64,000 bases of DNA from an uncultured Litoreibacter sp. (GCA_947493265.1 CANLQL010000001.1:868001-932000), one strand, 5' to 3'; shown: positions 23,716 to 34,022, numbered from the stretch's first letter. The notes: generated from the sequence alone by a model not told the origin. Numbers and translations are program-made.

Positions 23716-24828
23716 ATGGGCTTTCTCGAAATAGACAACACCACAAAATCCTATGGCGCGGTTGAGGTTCTGCACAACGTCGACATATCCGTTGAAGAAG
23801 GGGAGTTTCTTGTCCTTGTAGGGCCGTCGGGATGTGGCAAATCCACGTTGTTGAACATGATCGCCGGGTTGGAGGATATCACCAGCGGTGAGATCAGGAT
23901 CAAAGACAATCTGATGAACGGGGTCCATCCATCGAAACGCAATATCGCGATGGTGTTTCAATCCTACGCGCTTTATCCGAACATGACCGTCGGCCAAAAC
24001 ATCACCTTTGGTCTGGAAATGCACGGCGTCCCGAAAGCAGAACGGGACAAGGCGATGAACGATGTCGCCAACCTGCTGCAAATCGAACAGCTTCTGGATC
24101 GCAAACCGGGTGCGCTTTCCGGTGGGCAGCGCCAGCGTGTGGCGATGGGGCGCGCCTTGGTCCGTAACCCGGATGTGTTCTTGTTCGATGAACCACTGTC
24201 GAACCTTGATGCGAAACTGCGGGTCGATATGCGCACCGAGATCAAGAAGCTGCACCACAAGCTTGGCACGACGATTGTTTACGTGACCCATGATCAGATC
24301 GAGGCGATGACCTTGTCCACCCGGATTGCCGTGATGAATGGCGGGTATGTCCAGCAATTGGGAACGCCGCAGGAAATCTATGATGCACCTGCGAATATTT
24401 TCGTGGCGACCTTTATGGGATCGCCTGCGATGAATGTCGTCCCGGCCAAGGTTGCAATGGCAAACGGGCGTCCGGTTGCGCATGTGAACTTGCATGACGG
24501 ACAAGTGGCAGAGCTGCCTTTCAGCCAGGACAATCTGGCCGATTGGGCGGGCAAAGACATTCTTCTGGGTATTCGTCCTGAGACCATCACAGATGAAGAT
24601 GCCGCTGACCGCAAATCCTCCAATATCGCGCATATGACCAACCGGATCGTGGTCACGGAGCCTGCGGGCTCGGACACGTTCGTTACCATGAGCCTCGGCG
24701 GCAAAGATGTGATCGCGCGGATGCGCTCGGATGCGAATGTGGCACCGGGGGCAGACTTTATGTTCGCGGTGAATATGGAAAAAGCCGTGGCGTTTGATCC
24801 TGAAACCGAGGTTCGGATTGCACCTTAA
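23716..24828 (+). CDS. Sugar ABC transporter ATP-binding protein (UgpC/MsmK type)
   Basis: The 370-residue ATPase drives import by the two permeases. Walker A is GPSGCGKST (36-44), the signature LSGGQRQR begins at 134, Walker B is VFLFDEP (D158/E159), and the H-loop is VTHD. The C-terminal MOBE/TOBE domain (about 240-370) is of the sugar-importer regulatory type. Its stop overlaps the next start as TAATG, so the importer and the GMC oxidoreductase genes are one operon. Confidence 0.92.
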   Translation: MGFLEIDNTTKSYGAVEVLHNVDISVEEGEFLVLVGPSGCGKSTLLNMIAGLEDITSGEIRIKDNLMNGVHPSKRNIAMVFQSYALYPNMTVGQNITFGLEMHGVPKAERDKAMNDVANLLQIEQLLDRKPGALSGGQRQRVAMGRALVRNPDVFLFDEPLSNLDAKLRVDMRTEIKKLHHKLGTTIVYVTHDQIEAMTLSTRIAVMNGGYVQQLGTPQEIYDAPANIFVATFMGSPAMNVVPAKVAMANGRPVAHVNLHDGQVAELPFSQDNLADWAGKDILLGIRPETITDEDAADRKSSNIAHMTNRIVVTEPAGSDTFVTMSLGGKDVIARMRSDANVAPGADFMFAVNMEKAVAFDPETEVRIAP

Positions 24829-26321
24829 TGGCCCCCGAAATCATCATAATCGGCTCTGGTATGGGCGGTGCGACTTTGGCCGCAGCGCTTGCCCCAACCG
24901 GGCGCAAGATCCTGATCCTGGAACGTGGCGACTTTCTGCGCCCCTCCCCGTTGGACAGGGATGAGGATGCCATTTTTGGCCGGGGTGCGTTCCGCCCGGA
25001 TGAGGTTTGGTTGGATGGCTCGGACGCGCCGTTCAATCCCGGCAACTACTACAATGTCGGCGGGAATTCGAAATTTTACGGGGCTGCGCTGATCCGGTAC
25101 CGCGAAGCTGACTTCAAAGCGCAAGCGCATGACGGTGGAACAACCCCAGGTTGGCCCATCAGCTATGACACGCTTGAGCCAGACTATCAGGCCGCCGAAG
25201 ACCTTTATGCGGTGCGCGGTGTCTTGGGCGAAGATCCGACGGAGCCTGCGCATTCTGGCACTTACCGGTATGACCCGGTCCCTGACGAGCCTGACATCGC
25301 CGATCTGCGCAAACGATTGAAATCTGCAGGCCTAAGCCCTGCGACCATCCCACTTGGTGTCGATATTGATGCCTGGCTCAGCGCTGGGCAAACGACTTGG
25401 GACGCGTTTCCAAATACGTGTGGCGGCAAAATGGACGCGGAAACCTGTGGTCTTCGGTTTGCCTTGTCACATGAGAATGTGGAGCTTCGCACTGGCTGCC
25501 GGGTGACGAAATTGCTTTCAGATGAAGTGGGACAGATCACCAAGATCGTTCTGCGCCAGGGTAACCACACGCAGACACTTGCAGCGCCATTGATCGTTCT
25601 GGCGGCAGGTGCGGTGCAAACGGCGGCACTACTGCTGGCATCCGCCAATGACAACTGTCCGACAGGGCTCGCCAACCGGTCTGACCAAGTGGGTCGAAAT
25701 TTCATGAACCACAATTGCTCTGCGGTGTTGGCGCTACATCCGTTTCGACGCAACCGCGCGGTTTATCAAAAGACGCTGATGGTGAATGATTTCTACCTCG
25801 GATCAGGGGCAACACCGCCGCTGGGAAATATCCAAATGTTGGGGAAGATCACCGGACCAATCCTTGCGGGAAACTCAAAATTGCCGCGGTGGATTGCACA
25901 GGAGATAGCCGCGCGCAGTTTCGATTTCTACGCCATGTCAGAGGATCTTCCCAATCCCGATAGCCGCGTCACGTTAAAGGGCGATCAGATTAAGCTGGAT
26001 TGGCAACGCTCCAATTGGGGGGCGCATCAGCGCCTTGTAGCTACGTTGAAAAAAGCGCTGCGTCGTGCCGGGTTTCCGATCGTCCTTGCGCAAGCCTTTG
26101 ATCGTCGTACCCCGTCGCATCAATGTGGGACCGCGCGTATGGGATCTGATCCGGCAACGAGTGTCGTTGACCCGTTCTGCCGCAGTCATGACCACCCAAA
26201 CCTGTTCGTCGTGGATGCATCGGTATTGCCCACGTCCGCTGCCGTGAACCCGGCGCTGACCATCGCAGCGCTGGCCTTGCGCGCAGGTCGCCATATCCAT
26301 CAGACGGAGTTCGCGGCATGA
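24828..26321 (+). CDS. GMC-family FAD oxidoreductase (first of two)
   Basis: The 497-residue enzyme has an N-terminal dinucleotide-binding GSGMGGATLA motif, the FAD contact NVGGNSKFYGAAL and the C-terminal catalytic segments SHQCGTARMG (His) and NPALT (Asn). GMC enzymes oxidise alcohols or sugars (for example pyranose or glycoside 3-oxidation) and pass electrons to oxygen or quinones. It is less like choline dehydrogenase than the next gene and closer to sugar-oxidising short GMC proteins, so a hexose or glycoside substrate is plausible. The genes overlap on both sides (TAATG and ATGA). Confidence 0.85.
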   Translation: MAPEIIIIGSGMGGATLAAALAPTGRKILILERGDFLRPSPLDRDEDAIFGRGAFRPDEVWLDGSDAPFNPGNYYNVGGNSKFYGAALIRYREADFKAQAHDGGTTPGWPISYDTLEPDYQAAEDLYAVRGVLGEDPTEPAHSGTYRYDPVPDEPDIADLRKRLKSAGLSPATIPLGVDIDAWLSAGQTTWDAFPNTCGGKMDAETCGLRFALSHENVELRTGCRVTKLLSDEVGQITKIVLRQGNHTQTLAAPLIVLAAGAVQTAALLLASANDNCPTGLANRSDQVGRNFMNHNCSAVLALHPFRRNRAVYQKTLMVNDFYLGSGATPPLGNIQMLGKITGPILAGNSKLPRWIAQEIAARSFDFYAMSEDLPNPDSRVTLKGDQIKLDWQRSNWGAHQRLVATLKKALRRAGFPIVLAQAFDRRTPSHQCGTARMGSDPATSVVDPFCRSHDHPNLFVVDASVLPTSAAVNPALTIAALALRAGRHIHQTEFAA

Positions 26322-27913
26322 GTGGGTCAGGGTATGACTTCATTGTCATCGGCGGTGGCTCGGCTGGGTCGGTGATCGCAGCGCGGCTGTCGGAAAATCC
26401 AGAGTGTCAGGTGCTGTTGCTCGAAGCAGGGGGCAGTGACCGCCATCCATTTTTTCACCTACCTGCCGGGTTTGCGAAAATGACCAAAGGGATCGGTGCC
26501 TGGGGATGGACGACGACACCGCAACGCGCCATGCAGGACAAGGTTTTCAACTATACGCAAGCCAAGGTTATTGGCGGCGGCTCGGCGATCAATGCGCAAA
26601 TCTACACGCGCGGTGCCGCTCAGGACTATGACGAATGGCGTCAGATGGGATGCGACGGATGGAGCTACGCTGACGTTCTTCCCTATTTCAAGAAGTCCGA
26701 AGACAATGATGCCTATGACGATGCGTTTCACGGCAAAGGCGGTCCGCTTGGGGTATCCATGCCCGCTGCACCTTTGCCGATTTGTGATGCATTTATCGCC
26801 GCTGCCGGGCAATTGGGCATTCCGGAGACGAAAGACGTCAACGGCCCTAAGCAAGACGGTGCAGGGTACTACCAACTGACCCAGCGCAATGGGCGGCGAT
26901 CTTCCGCGGCGATGGCGTTTCTTGCGCCTGCAAAACGCCGCGCCAATCTGACAATCCAGATGCAGGCCCAGGTTCGCCGGATCATCGTTGAACAAGGGCG
27001 CGCGACCGGCGTGGAAATGGCCGATGGCCGCAAGATCACTGCTACCCAAGAAGTTGTCCTGTCTTCCGGTGCCATCGGCTCGCCCCGGCTGCTCCAGTTG
27101 TCTGGGATTGGCCCTGCGGATGACCTGAAAGCGCTGGGCATTGATGTTATTTATGACCAGCCCTCGGTCGGGGCCAATTTGCAGGATCACCTCGATCTTT
27201 ACGCAATCTGCGAGGTGACTGGCCCGCACACATACGACCGCTTCGCCAAGCTGCACCTGTCGGCTTTGGCGGGCTTGCAATATGTTTTCACCCGGACGGG
27301 TCCCGTGGCCTCAAGCCTGTTTGAAACCGGGGGGTTCTGGTACGCGGATGAAAACGCACGCTCCCCCGATATCCAGATGCATTTGGGACTTGGCACCGGG
27401 ATCGAGGCTGGGGTCGCAGCGATGCCAAATGGCGGCGTGACATTGAATGCCTGCCACTTGCGGCCACGGTCGCGCGGAACGGTGCGCCTGCAAAGCGATA
27501 ACCCGGCCGATATGCCGCTGATCGACCCGAATTACCTGTCAGAAAGCTATGATCGGGAGATGTCGATCCGGGGTTTGAAACTGGTTCAGGAAATTCTGGC
27601 ACAAGACGCACTGAAGCCCTTTATCATGGCAGAACGACTGCCCGGTCCGGACGTGCAGACCGATGAAGACTATTTCAATTTCATCTGCGTGCATTCCAAA
27701 ACCTCGCATCATTGTGCGGGGACATGCCGGATGGGAGGTGACGCTGATGCCGTGCTTGATCCCCGGCTTCGGTTTAACGGGATCGACGGTCTGCGCGTTG
27801 CAGATGCGTCCGTTATGCCAAACGTCAATTCCTCCAACACCAACGCCCCGTCGATCATGATCGGTGAAAAAGCCGCCGATATGATCAAGGGAGACCAAGG
27901 AATGCAGATATGA
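26318..27913 (+). CDS. GMC-family FAD oxidoreductase (choline dehydrogenase-like)
   Basis: The 531-residue enzyme begins with YDFIVIGGGSAGSVIAARL (FAD-binding), has KVIGGGSAINAQIYTRG (the second GMC signature region) and ends with the catalytic pair: His in TSHHCAGTCRMG and Asn in NSSNTNAPSIM. It resembles BetA-like alcohol dehydrogenases. The actual substrate is unassigned; no betaine gene lies nearby. It overlaps the genes on both sides by four bases, showing that the two GMC enzymes and the Dabb protein are made together. Confidence 0.88.
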   Translation: MSGSGYDFIVIGGGSAGSVIAARLSENPECQVLLLEAGGSDRHPFFHLPAGFAKMTKGIGAWGWTTTPQRAMQDKVFNYTQAKVIGGGSAINAQIYTRGAAQDYDEWRQMGCDGWSYADVLPYFKKSEDNDAYDDAFHGKGGPLGVSMPAAPLPICDAFIAAAGQLGIPETKDVNGPKQDGAGYYQLTQRNGRRSSAAMAFLAPAKRRANLTIQMQAQVRRIIVEQGRATGVEMADGRKITATQEVVLSSGAIGSPRLLQLSGIGPADDLKALGIDVIYDQPSVGANLQDHLDLYAICEVTGPHTYDRFAKLHLSALAGLQYVFTRTGPVASSLFETGGFWYADENARSPDIQMHLGLGTGIEAGVAAMPNGGVTLNACHLRPRSRGTVRLQSDNPADMPLIDPNYLSESYDREMSIRGLKLVQEILAQDALKPFIMAERLPGPDVQTDEDYFNFICVHSKTSHHCAGTCRMGGDADAVLDPRLRFNGIDGLRVADASVMPNVNSSNTNAPSIMIGEKAADMIKGDQGMQI

Positions 27914-28218
27914 TCCGCCACATCGTCCTGACGAAGTTCAAACCGGAAACCCCTGAAGACAAAATCTCGGAGATCTATGCGGGCCTGTCTGCGCTGACTG
28001 CAAAGCTGCCCGGGGCGCAAAACTTCACCGGAGGCCGATCTGAAAGTCCCGAACAGATTGAGCGGGGGTATCTGCACGGTTTTATCGTCGATTTCGACGA
28101 TTGGGATGCGTTGAAAACCTATGCGGAAAACTCCGAACATCAGGCGCTGGGCGGCCAGCTTGTCGCGAATGCTGTTGGCGGGATCGATGGGATCCTTGTC
28201 CTTGATCTCGACGTTTGA
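27910..28218 (+). CDS. Dabb (stress-responsive A/B barrel) domain protein
   Basis: The 102-residue protein starts MIRHIVLTKFK and contains the LPGAQNFTGG and YLHGFIVDFDDWDAL segments of the Dabb ferredoxin-like barrel. Dimeric members are small-molecule enzymes or carriers, such as plant olivetolic acid cyclase. In catabolic operons they are of unknown role. The ATGA overlap with the GMC gene supports joint function. Confidence 0.85.
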   Translation: MIRHIVLTKFKPETPEDKISEIYAGLSALTAKLPGAQNFTGGRSESPEQIERGYLHGFIVDFDDWDALKTYAENSEHQALGGQLVANAVGGIDGILVLDLDV

Positions 28219-28256
28219 CCTGCCTCGCCACCCAGTAAGGAAAGCAGAGCGAAAGC

Positions 28257-29261
28257 ATGAAAGATCGGCCCACAATATTGGATGTTGCAAAGAAAGCTGG
28301 CGTGTCGAAGTCGACCGTTAGCCTTGTTTTGCAGGGGTCGAAGGCTGTGAAGGACGCCACGCGCGTGGCCGTCCGCGAAGCAATGGCTGAGATCGGATAT
28401 GTCTATAACCGGTCTGCTGCGACGCTGCGGTCATCCTCTTCCGGCCTGATCGGGTTGGTGATCAACGACTTGCGCAATCCGTTCTTTACGGAATTTGCGG
28501 CGTTGTTTCAGATGGAACTTGCCCGAAACGGATTTGCGACCGTTTTGGCAAACTCGGACGAAGATCCGGTGCTGCAAACGCAGATGATTTCGTCGTTGGT
28601 AGAACATGGCGTTTCCGGGTTTATCATTTCGCCCAGCTATGGTCGCGAAGAAGATGCGCTTGCCGTTTTGCAAGCCTCCAACACGCCGACCATTCAGGTG
28701 TTCCGCTCCCTTGAGGCAAGCAACCCGCAGTTTCCGTTTGTCGCCCCGGATTATGATCGGGGGGGACGTCTGGCGACTGAACACTTGCTTGCAAACGGCT
28801 GTCGGCGTGTGGCGTTTGTTGGGGGGCTTGAAGGGCGCGCCGTCACCGAAGAACGCATGAGCGGCTATTTTTCTGTACTGGCGGAGGCTGGGATCACCCC
28901 TTTGGTGATGACCGGACAAGCGACGCGTGGGTTTGGCAAAGCGATGGCTGCAAAGCTGCATTCGGATCACCCGGATGTCGACGGTGTTCTTTGCTTCAAT
29001 GATCTTGTTGCTTTGGGTGTGTTGTCTGCCGCCCCAGAACTTGGCCTGAGGATCGGTGCGGATCTGCGGGTTGTGGGATTTGATGATATCGAAGATTGCC
29101 GCGACAGTTTTCCTCCGCTGACATCTGTCAGCTGCAACATCCCGGATTTCGCAAAATCCACTGCGGCGCAAATTCTGGCCTGGATCAATGACGGAACTGC
29201 CCCGCCAATGACCTGCCGAAGCCCGGTTCAACTGATCAAACGCGCTTCAAGTGGCGGTTGA
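28257..29261 (+). CDS. LacI-family transcriptional regulator
   Basis: The 334-residue repressor has the N-terminal LacI helix-turn-helix TILDVAKKAGVSKSTVSLVLQG with the hinge helix VYNRSAATLR, then a periplasmic-binding-protein-like effector domain with IVINDLRNPFF and VVGFDDIEDC. It probably binds the paired TGGAACGTTCCA palindromes upstream of the CoA-transferase gene and responds to the pathway substrate. The gene sits inside the cluster, 39 bases after the Dabb gene. Confidence 0.92.
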   Translation: MKDRPTILDVAKKAGVSKSTVSLVLQGSKAVKDATRVAVREAMAEIGYVYNRSAATLRSSSSGLIGLVINDLRNPFFTEFAALFQMELARNGFATVLANSDEDPVLQTQMISSLVEHGVSGFIISPSYGREEDALAVLQASNTPTIQVFRSLEASNPQFPFVAPDYDRGGRLATEHLLANGCRRVAFVGGLEGRAVTEERMSGYFSVLAEAGITPLVMTGQATRGFGKAMAAKLHSDHPDVDGVLCFNDLVALGVLSAAPELGLRIGADLRVVGFDDIEDCRDSFPPLTSVSCNIPDFAKSTAAQILAWINDGTAPPMTCRSPVQLIKRASSGG

Positions 29262-29345
29262 GCAACGACAATCGGAACCGGCTTGAATGAGCGAAAATTA
29301 GAGACAAGACGATGGACCGTTCGAGAACAGCGAAAGGAGAGAGCC

Positions 29346-30509
29346 ATGAAAGAAGTTAAGGTTGCAGTATTGGGCGCATCTGGATGGATGGGCAAAGTGC
29401 ACACGATGGCTTTCCAAACCTTTCCGCATTTCTTTGGCGAAAGCGGGGGGACAGCACGGATCACTGCGCTGGTGTCGTCAAACCCAAATGCTGAGAAAGA
29501 CCTTGGTTTCCGTGCGCCAGGGGTCAAGATATTGAAAACATGGCAGGAAGCTGTTGCTGACCCGGATGTCGATCTGATCGATATCTGCTTGCCAGACAAC
29601 ATGCACTATGATGTGGCCAAGGCTGCACTTCTGGCGGGCAAGCATGTTTTTTGTGAAAAACCTTTGGCCGATACGGCTGTCCAAGCGCGCGAGTTGGCAG
29701 ATATCGCGCGCGAGAAAGGGGTGATCACACGTGTCGGTCACGCCTTCCCGCGCAACCCCGTGCATGACCGCGCCAAAGAGATTATCGAAGCTGGCGAGAT
29801 CGGTGAGATCAAGATGTTCAAAGGATGCCAGCATGTCGATATGTTCGGCGATCCGTTGGCTCCTTACATGTGGCGTGCAAATGGCGATCTGGCTCCCACC
29901 GGGATCGTTGGCGATACCGGCAGCCATGTGTTCAGCTTCATGGAATTTCTTGTCGGCAAAGTCAGTTCGTTGATAGCGGACAATTTCATCGTGACCTCCA
30001 AGCGGCCGGTGATCGAGGGGGCTGCGTTTGGCGAAGAAACCCAGTTGACCGGGGATGAAGACTGGTCGGAAATTACCAATCCGGATGGTTCGAACATTCT
30101 GTGCGCGTTCGAAAACGGCGCGCGGGGTCTGGTGGATTTCAGCCGTGTCGCGACCGGGCGCAAATTCATGCAAAGCTATGAAATATATGGTACAAAAGGC
30201 AGCTTGGCTTATACATATGACGAATTGAGCCGCCTGCGATTTTATACGAATGATGACCGGGTTGGGCGTCGCGGTTACCGCGAAATAGATGTGGGTCCTG
30301 AAAGTGAAACCTACAAAGCCTTCTTGCCGCTGCCGAATTTCGGGCTTGGTTACAATGAAAGCAAGATCATCGAAGCTGCCGAGGTTATCCGCTCCATCGT
30401 AACGGACACGCCGATGTGGCCTACATTTGAGAACGGGCATCATATCTGCCAGATCGTCGATGCCTGCATGGAATCGTCGCGCTTGAAACGTTGGGTAGAG
30501 ATTTCATGA
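29346..30509 (+). CDS. Gfo/Idh/MocA-family oxidoreductase
   Basis: The 387-residue enzyme has a Rossmann start VKVAVLGASGWMGKVH, the family motif CEKPLA and a downstream alpha/beta dimerisation domain. Members oxidise or reduce sugar and inositol hydroxyls with NAD(P), and some catalyse glycoside 3-oxidation in C-glycoside breakdown. The ATG after AAGGAGAGAGCC is chosen over a longer frame. It belongs to the catabolic cluster next to two GMC oxidases, supporting a sugar or glycoside substrate. Confidence 0.88.
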   Translation: MKEVKVAVLGASGWMGKVHTMAFQTFPHFFGESGGTARITALVSSNPNAEKDLGFRAPGVKILKTWQEAVADPDVDLIDICLPDNMHYDVAKAALLAGKHVFCEKPLADTAVQARELADIAREKGVITRVGHAFPRNPVHDRAKEIIEAGEIGEIKMFKGCQHVDMFGDPLAPYMWRANGDLAPTGIVGDTGSHVFSFMEFLVGKVSSLIADNFIVTSKRPVIEGAAFGEETQLTGDEDWSEITNPDGSNILCAFENGARGLVDFSRVATGRKFMQSYEIYGTKGSLAYTYDELSRLRFYTNDDRVGRRGYREIDVGPESETYKAFLPLPNFGLGYNESKIIEAAEVIRSIVTDTPMWPTFENGHHICQIVDACMESSRLKRWVEIS

Positions 30510-30540
30510 CGCTGACCCGATCAAGTGCAAGGCGCGATCA

Positions 30541-32622
30541 ATGAGCCCGTCTGTTCCGCAACATATTCTGGACGCGCTCACGGATGTGGCGATGCCACGC
30601 CTGAACGCTGCACCTGAGGCCTCGGAACAGATTTGCGTTGCTGGGTTCGACATTCCGGTTTTTCGATGTGGGAGTTTGGTGATCGGCAGTGGGGCCGCAG
30701 GTCTTCGGGCGGCTGTGGAAATGAAGCGCCGCGATGTGGATGTCACGGTGATCAGCCAAAGTGCCTGGGGCGGAACCTCTGCATGCTCGGGATCAGACAA
30801 GCAAACGCTTCACACAGCAAATACCAAAGACCAAGGCGATGATTTTCAAGCCATGGCGGCCGCGATCAGGGCTGGCGGCGCAATGGACGAAGACACCGCC
30901 TATATTGAGGCCGTCGGGTCCATCCGGGCGATGGCGTCGCTGCAATATCTGGGCTTGCCCTTGCCGCAAGACGATCTGGGCGGAACACTGCGCTATCAAA
31001 CTGATCACGATGAAGTTGGGCGCGCCACGTCCTGCGGGCCGCGCACCTCCCGTCTGATGGTCAGGGTTCTTGCTGAAGAAGCGATGCGCCTGGATATCCC
31101 GCTTTATAACCACACAACCGCCGTCAAAGTGCTGACCGACGGGCGGGGCGCTACCGCGCGCGTTACTGCGGTGCTGGCCATCCGCCCCAAAACCAGCAGC
31201 GAGGCGAACCCCTACGGCTTGGCGCTGTTTCAATGTTCCGCATTGGTGTTCGCTGCGGGCGGCCCGGGAGAGCTATATCGCGACAGCGTTTTTCCAAATG
31301 GGTGTTTCGGCACTTTGGGGCTGGCGCTTGAAACCGGCCTGGAACTGGTCAACATCACGGAAAGCCAGTTCGGGATTGGCACAAGGCGCGAAGGGTTTCC
31401 GTGGAACCTGTCTGGGACCTATGTGCAGGTGATCCCGCATATTTTTTCAGTGGACGAAACCGGGACAGAGCATCATTTCCTCGCGGATTACTACCGCAGC
31501 ACGCAGGAAATGGCGTCCAACATCTTCCGCAAAGGTTACCAATGGCCGTTTCATGCTAGCCGGATGCTGAATTTTGAATCCAGCCTCGTCGATTTGGCTA
31601 TTTTCCGCGAAGGGCAGAAGGGGCGTCGGGTTTATCTGGATTTCAACCGCAACCTTCTTCCTGTTCCAGGTGACAAAGTGTTTAGTCTGGACAGGTTGGA
31701 CGATGATGTGGCTGCGTATCTGAAGACCTCAGGTGCTGTGCAGGATCGACCCATCGACCGGCTTCGCCATATGAACCCGCTCGCGATTGAACTTTACAAG
31801 CGCTACAAGGTCGACATCGCAGCCGCGCCGTTGGAATTTGCCGTGAATAACCAGCATATGAATGGTGGTATCGCGGTTGATACTTGGGGGCGCACCAATA
31901 TCGCGGGCATTTACGCGGTGGGTGAGGCGGCGGGCACTCACGGGGCCACGCGCCCGGGCGGTTCTGCTTTGAATGCAGGTCAGGTTTTTGGCACGCGGGT
32001 TGCAGAACATGTTGCCGCCAGTGGTCAGGCCAATGATCGACCTGACGCTGATATCTCCGGTTCGGCGGAAGATGCGGTTGGCGCGCTGAACGCGGTTTTG
32101 CAGGCGCAAAGCCCTTGTCATATCAAAGAAATTCGCGCTGAAATCCAAGCCCGGATGAGCGATAAGGCAGGTATCTTGTGCACAGCCAAAGACGTATCCG
32201 TGGCCCGTGCCGAGGCGCGGGAGTTGAACGCGAAAATCCGCAAGAACGGCATTTCCTTTTCCCGCACCAGTGAGGTCGGGCGTGTTTTGCAGTGGCAGCA
32301 AATGGCGCTGGCGTCTGAAGCGGTTTTGGCGGCGTTGGATCACTATATCGCGGCGGGTGGCGGCAGCCGCGGGGCGCGCGCGATTTGCGATCCCAATGGC
32401 GCGGCTATGCCGGAAACGCGGCATGGAGAATTGCCCGAATTCCGGTTCCGTCCCGAAAAGGATGCGGACAAGACTTCGCAACTTCTGGTGCGTTTGCGGG
32501 CCGGTCAAATGGAGGTCACGACGCGTCCCAACCGATCTTTTGACCCGGAAGCAAAATCGTTTTTCGAACGGGATTGGCCCGCATGGCTTACTGGAAGCAT
32601 CTTCGATTTGCCTGAGCGGTAG
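30541..32622 (+). CDS. Large FAD-dependent oxidoreductase (fumarate-reductase flavoprotein-like)
   Basis: The 693-residue protein contains the FAD-binding LVIGSGAAGLRAAV (about 47-60), the SQSAWGGTSACSGSDK segment and, late, the NNQHMNGGIAV and GEAAGTHGATRPGGSALNAGQVFGTR blocks of fumarate reductase/aspartate oxidase/ketosteroid-dehydrogenase-type flavoproteins. It could dehydrogenate or reduce a carbon-carbon bond next to a carbonyl. It is longer than L-aspartate oxidase and lacks the nad neighbours. It ends the plus-strand part of the cluster; the next gene runs in the opposite direction. Confidence 0.82.
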   Translation: MSPSVPQHILDALTDVAMPRLNAAPEASEQICVAGFDIPVFRCGSLVIGSGAAGLRAAVEMKRRDVDVTVISQSAWGGTSACSGSDKQTLHTANTKDQGDDFQAMAAAIRAGGAMDEDTAYIEAVGSIRAMASLQYLGLPLPQDDLGGTLRYQTDHDEVGRATSCGPRTSRLMVRVLAEEAMRLDIPLYNHTTAVKVLTDGRGATARVTAVLAIRPKTSSEANPYGLALFQCSALVFAAGGPGELYRDSVFPNGCFGTLGLALETGLELVNITESQFGIGTRREGFPWNLSGTYVQVIPHIFSVDETGTEHHFLADYYRSTQEMASNIFRKGYQWPFHASRMLNFESSLVDLAIFREGQKGRRVYLDFNRNLLPVPGDKVFSLDRLDDDVAAYLKTSGAVQDRPIDRLRHMNPLAIELYKRYKVDIAAAPLEFAVNNQHMNGGIAVDTWGRTNIAGIYAVGEAAGTHGATRPGGSALNAGQVFGTRVAEHVAASGQANDRPDADISGSAEDAVGALNAVLQAQSPCHIKEIRAEIQARMSDKAGILCTAKDVSVARAEARELNAKIRKNGISFSRTSEVGRVLQWQQMALASEAVLAALDHYIAAGGGSRGARAICDPNGAAMPETRHGELPEFRFRPEKDADKTSQLLVRLRAGQMEVTTRPNRSFDPEAKSFFERDWPAWLTGSIFDLPER

Positions 32623-32658
32623 GCCCCAAAAAGCTGGGGGTCCGCGAAACAGCCATCA

Positions 32659-33876
32659 CTACACCAGTCTTGCGCGGGTCAGTGTCTGGGTGGTCAACCC
32701 TGTGTCACTGCCATCGATCACAGAGCCGACCGTGCGAAAAACTGACAGCGCTTCCATAAGGGCGGCGTTGGTTTCGACACCAACCTTGTCGTGGATCGCC
32801 TGAACCTGATTTCGCACAGTTTTCAGCGACCTGCCGGACGTTTCGGCAATTTGGGTCGGGGTTCGGCCAGCAAGCAAAGCGCTACAAACTTCTGCTTCGC
32901 GCAGCGTCAACTCAAACGTGTCCTGAAGTAGGGTTTCATTGATTGCGTCATCTGATTGCTGACCAACGAAGATCGCAAAAAGACGCTCTTCTTTCAGCAA
33001 GTCCCGATCAAGCTGATTGATATCGCTGGGCGAGGGGCGAAACGGCGTGATGCACAGCGACATAGGCCCGGTTTCGGAACTGATCTGCATCCCGTTTGCA
33101 ACCGGTTGATCCTCCATCTTGCGCAGGCGGGCGACCAAGGCGTCCTCGTCTAGTGCGTCGGCCATCATCAGGCGACCGGCCCCAGTTAGTTTTAGGGGTG
33201 CATTGCGGGCCAGTAGACGCCGACCTGACGCGTTCGCAAACACGAATTCCCGCCGTCCGGTGATCACGGCCATCGGCAGGATCAAAGTGTCCAGAAATCC
33301 CCCCATCACGCTCAGTGCATTGCGCGCCATCGTGAAAGAGCGCGACATTTGCAGCGCGCGAACCGCATGTGGTGCCAGCAGTTTCAACGTGTCGAACAAT
33401 TCGTCATGCGTTGCCGTTTCAACCTCGGGATCGCTGGAGATCACGAAGTTCATGTAGGCACCCCTGTCTTTGTGGGAATCCAGCTTCAGGCTTAGGAAGT
33501 GGTGATATCCAAAGGGTTTGCAGATCCTTTGGTAGAATTCGGACGCAACATAGCTTTCCTCATCCACGTCTTTCATCGAACGTGCGACAAACCCGTTTGA
33601 AGCGCTGAGACTGCCGGACAGGGCGGGCAGGTTGTCTTTGTTTGAGAAATCGACATTGTATCCGGTGGTCTTGAGCAGCCCCGAAAACTTGCCGGTCTCT
33701 GCATAGGTTGGAAGAATATTCTCCCCCTCATGGACAAAGACAAACGCCCCGGTGCCGGGAAAATGCTGCGACATCCGGCCAAGAAACCGCTTCCATTGCG
33801 GGTCTTCAAAGGCGGATTCGTAGATCAAGCCGATTAGGTCGCTCAACTCTTCATGTGACAGCCTCTTGGGGCGCAT
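32659..33876 (-). CDS. LuxR-type helix-turn-helix regulator
   Basis: The roughly 405-residue protein has an N-terminal sensor-like region without a clear family (about 1-330) and a C-terminal LuxR/CsgD helix-turn-helix with LTLREAEVCSALLAGRTPTQIAETSGRSLKTVRNQ. The likely start is the ATG at 33876; a TTG 18 bases upstream is possible. It converges with the FAD gene and lies between it and the small ORF, so it may be a second regulator of the cluster. The signal is unknown. Confidence 0.8.
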   Translation of the reverse strand: MRPKRLSHEELSDLIGLIYESAFEDPQWKRFLGRMSQHFPGTGAFVFVHEGENILPTYAETGKFSGLLKTTGYNVDFSNKDNLPALSGSLSASNGFVARSMKDVDEESYVASEFYQRICKPFGYHHFLSLKLDSHKDRGAYMNFVISSDPEVETATHDELFDTLKLLAPHAVRALQMSRSFTMARNALSVMGGFLDTLILPMAVITGRREFVFANASGRRLLARNAPLKLTGAGRLMMADALDEDALVARLRKMEDQPVANGMQISSETGPMSLCITPFRPSPSDINQLDRDLLKEERLFAIFVGQQSDDAINETLLQDTFELTLREAEVCSALLAGRTPTQIAETSGRSLKTVRNQVQAIHDKVGVETNAALMEALSVFRTVGSVIDGSDTGLTTQTLTRARLV

Positions 33877-34022
33877 TTCCAAACCTTTGAACAAATTCGT
33901 ACGGGTTGGCGAAACCCTATCAGAAGAAAAGGTGGCATGCCTTGGGCAATCTTACCCATGCGCAGGGGCAGAGCCCGATTTAGGTTTTGGGCATCAATCA
34001 TTCTTCCCCACCGGAGGTTACA

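Noticed and set aside
32630-32650. Hairpin GGCCCC-AAAAAGCT-GGGGG-like after the FAD gene
   Set aside because: Short stem with no T tract; too weak to call a terminator.
32659-33894. Use of the TTG start for the LuxR-type regulator
   Set aside because: The ATG at 33876 is the more usual codon; the TTG adds six residues and cannot be excluded.
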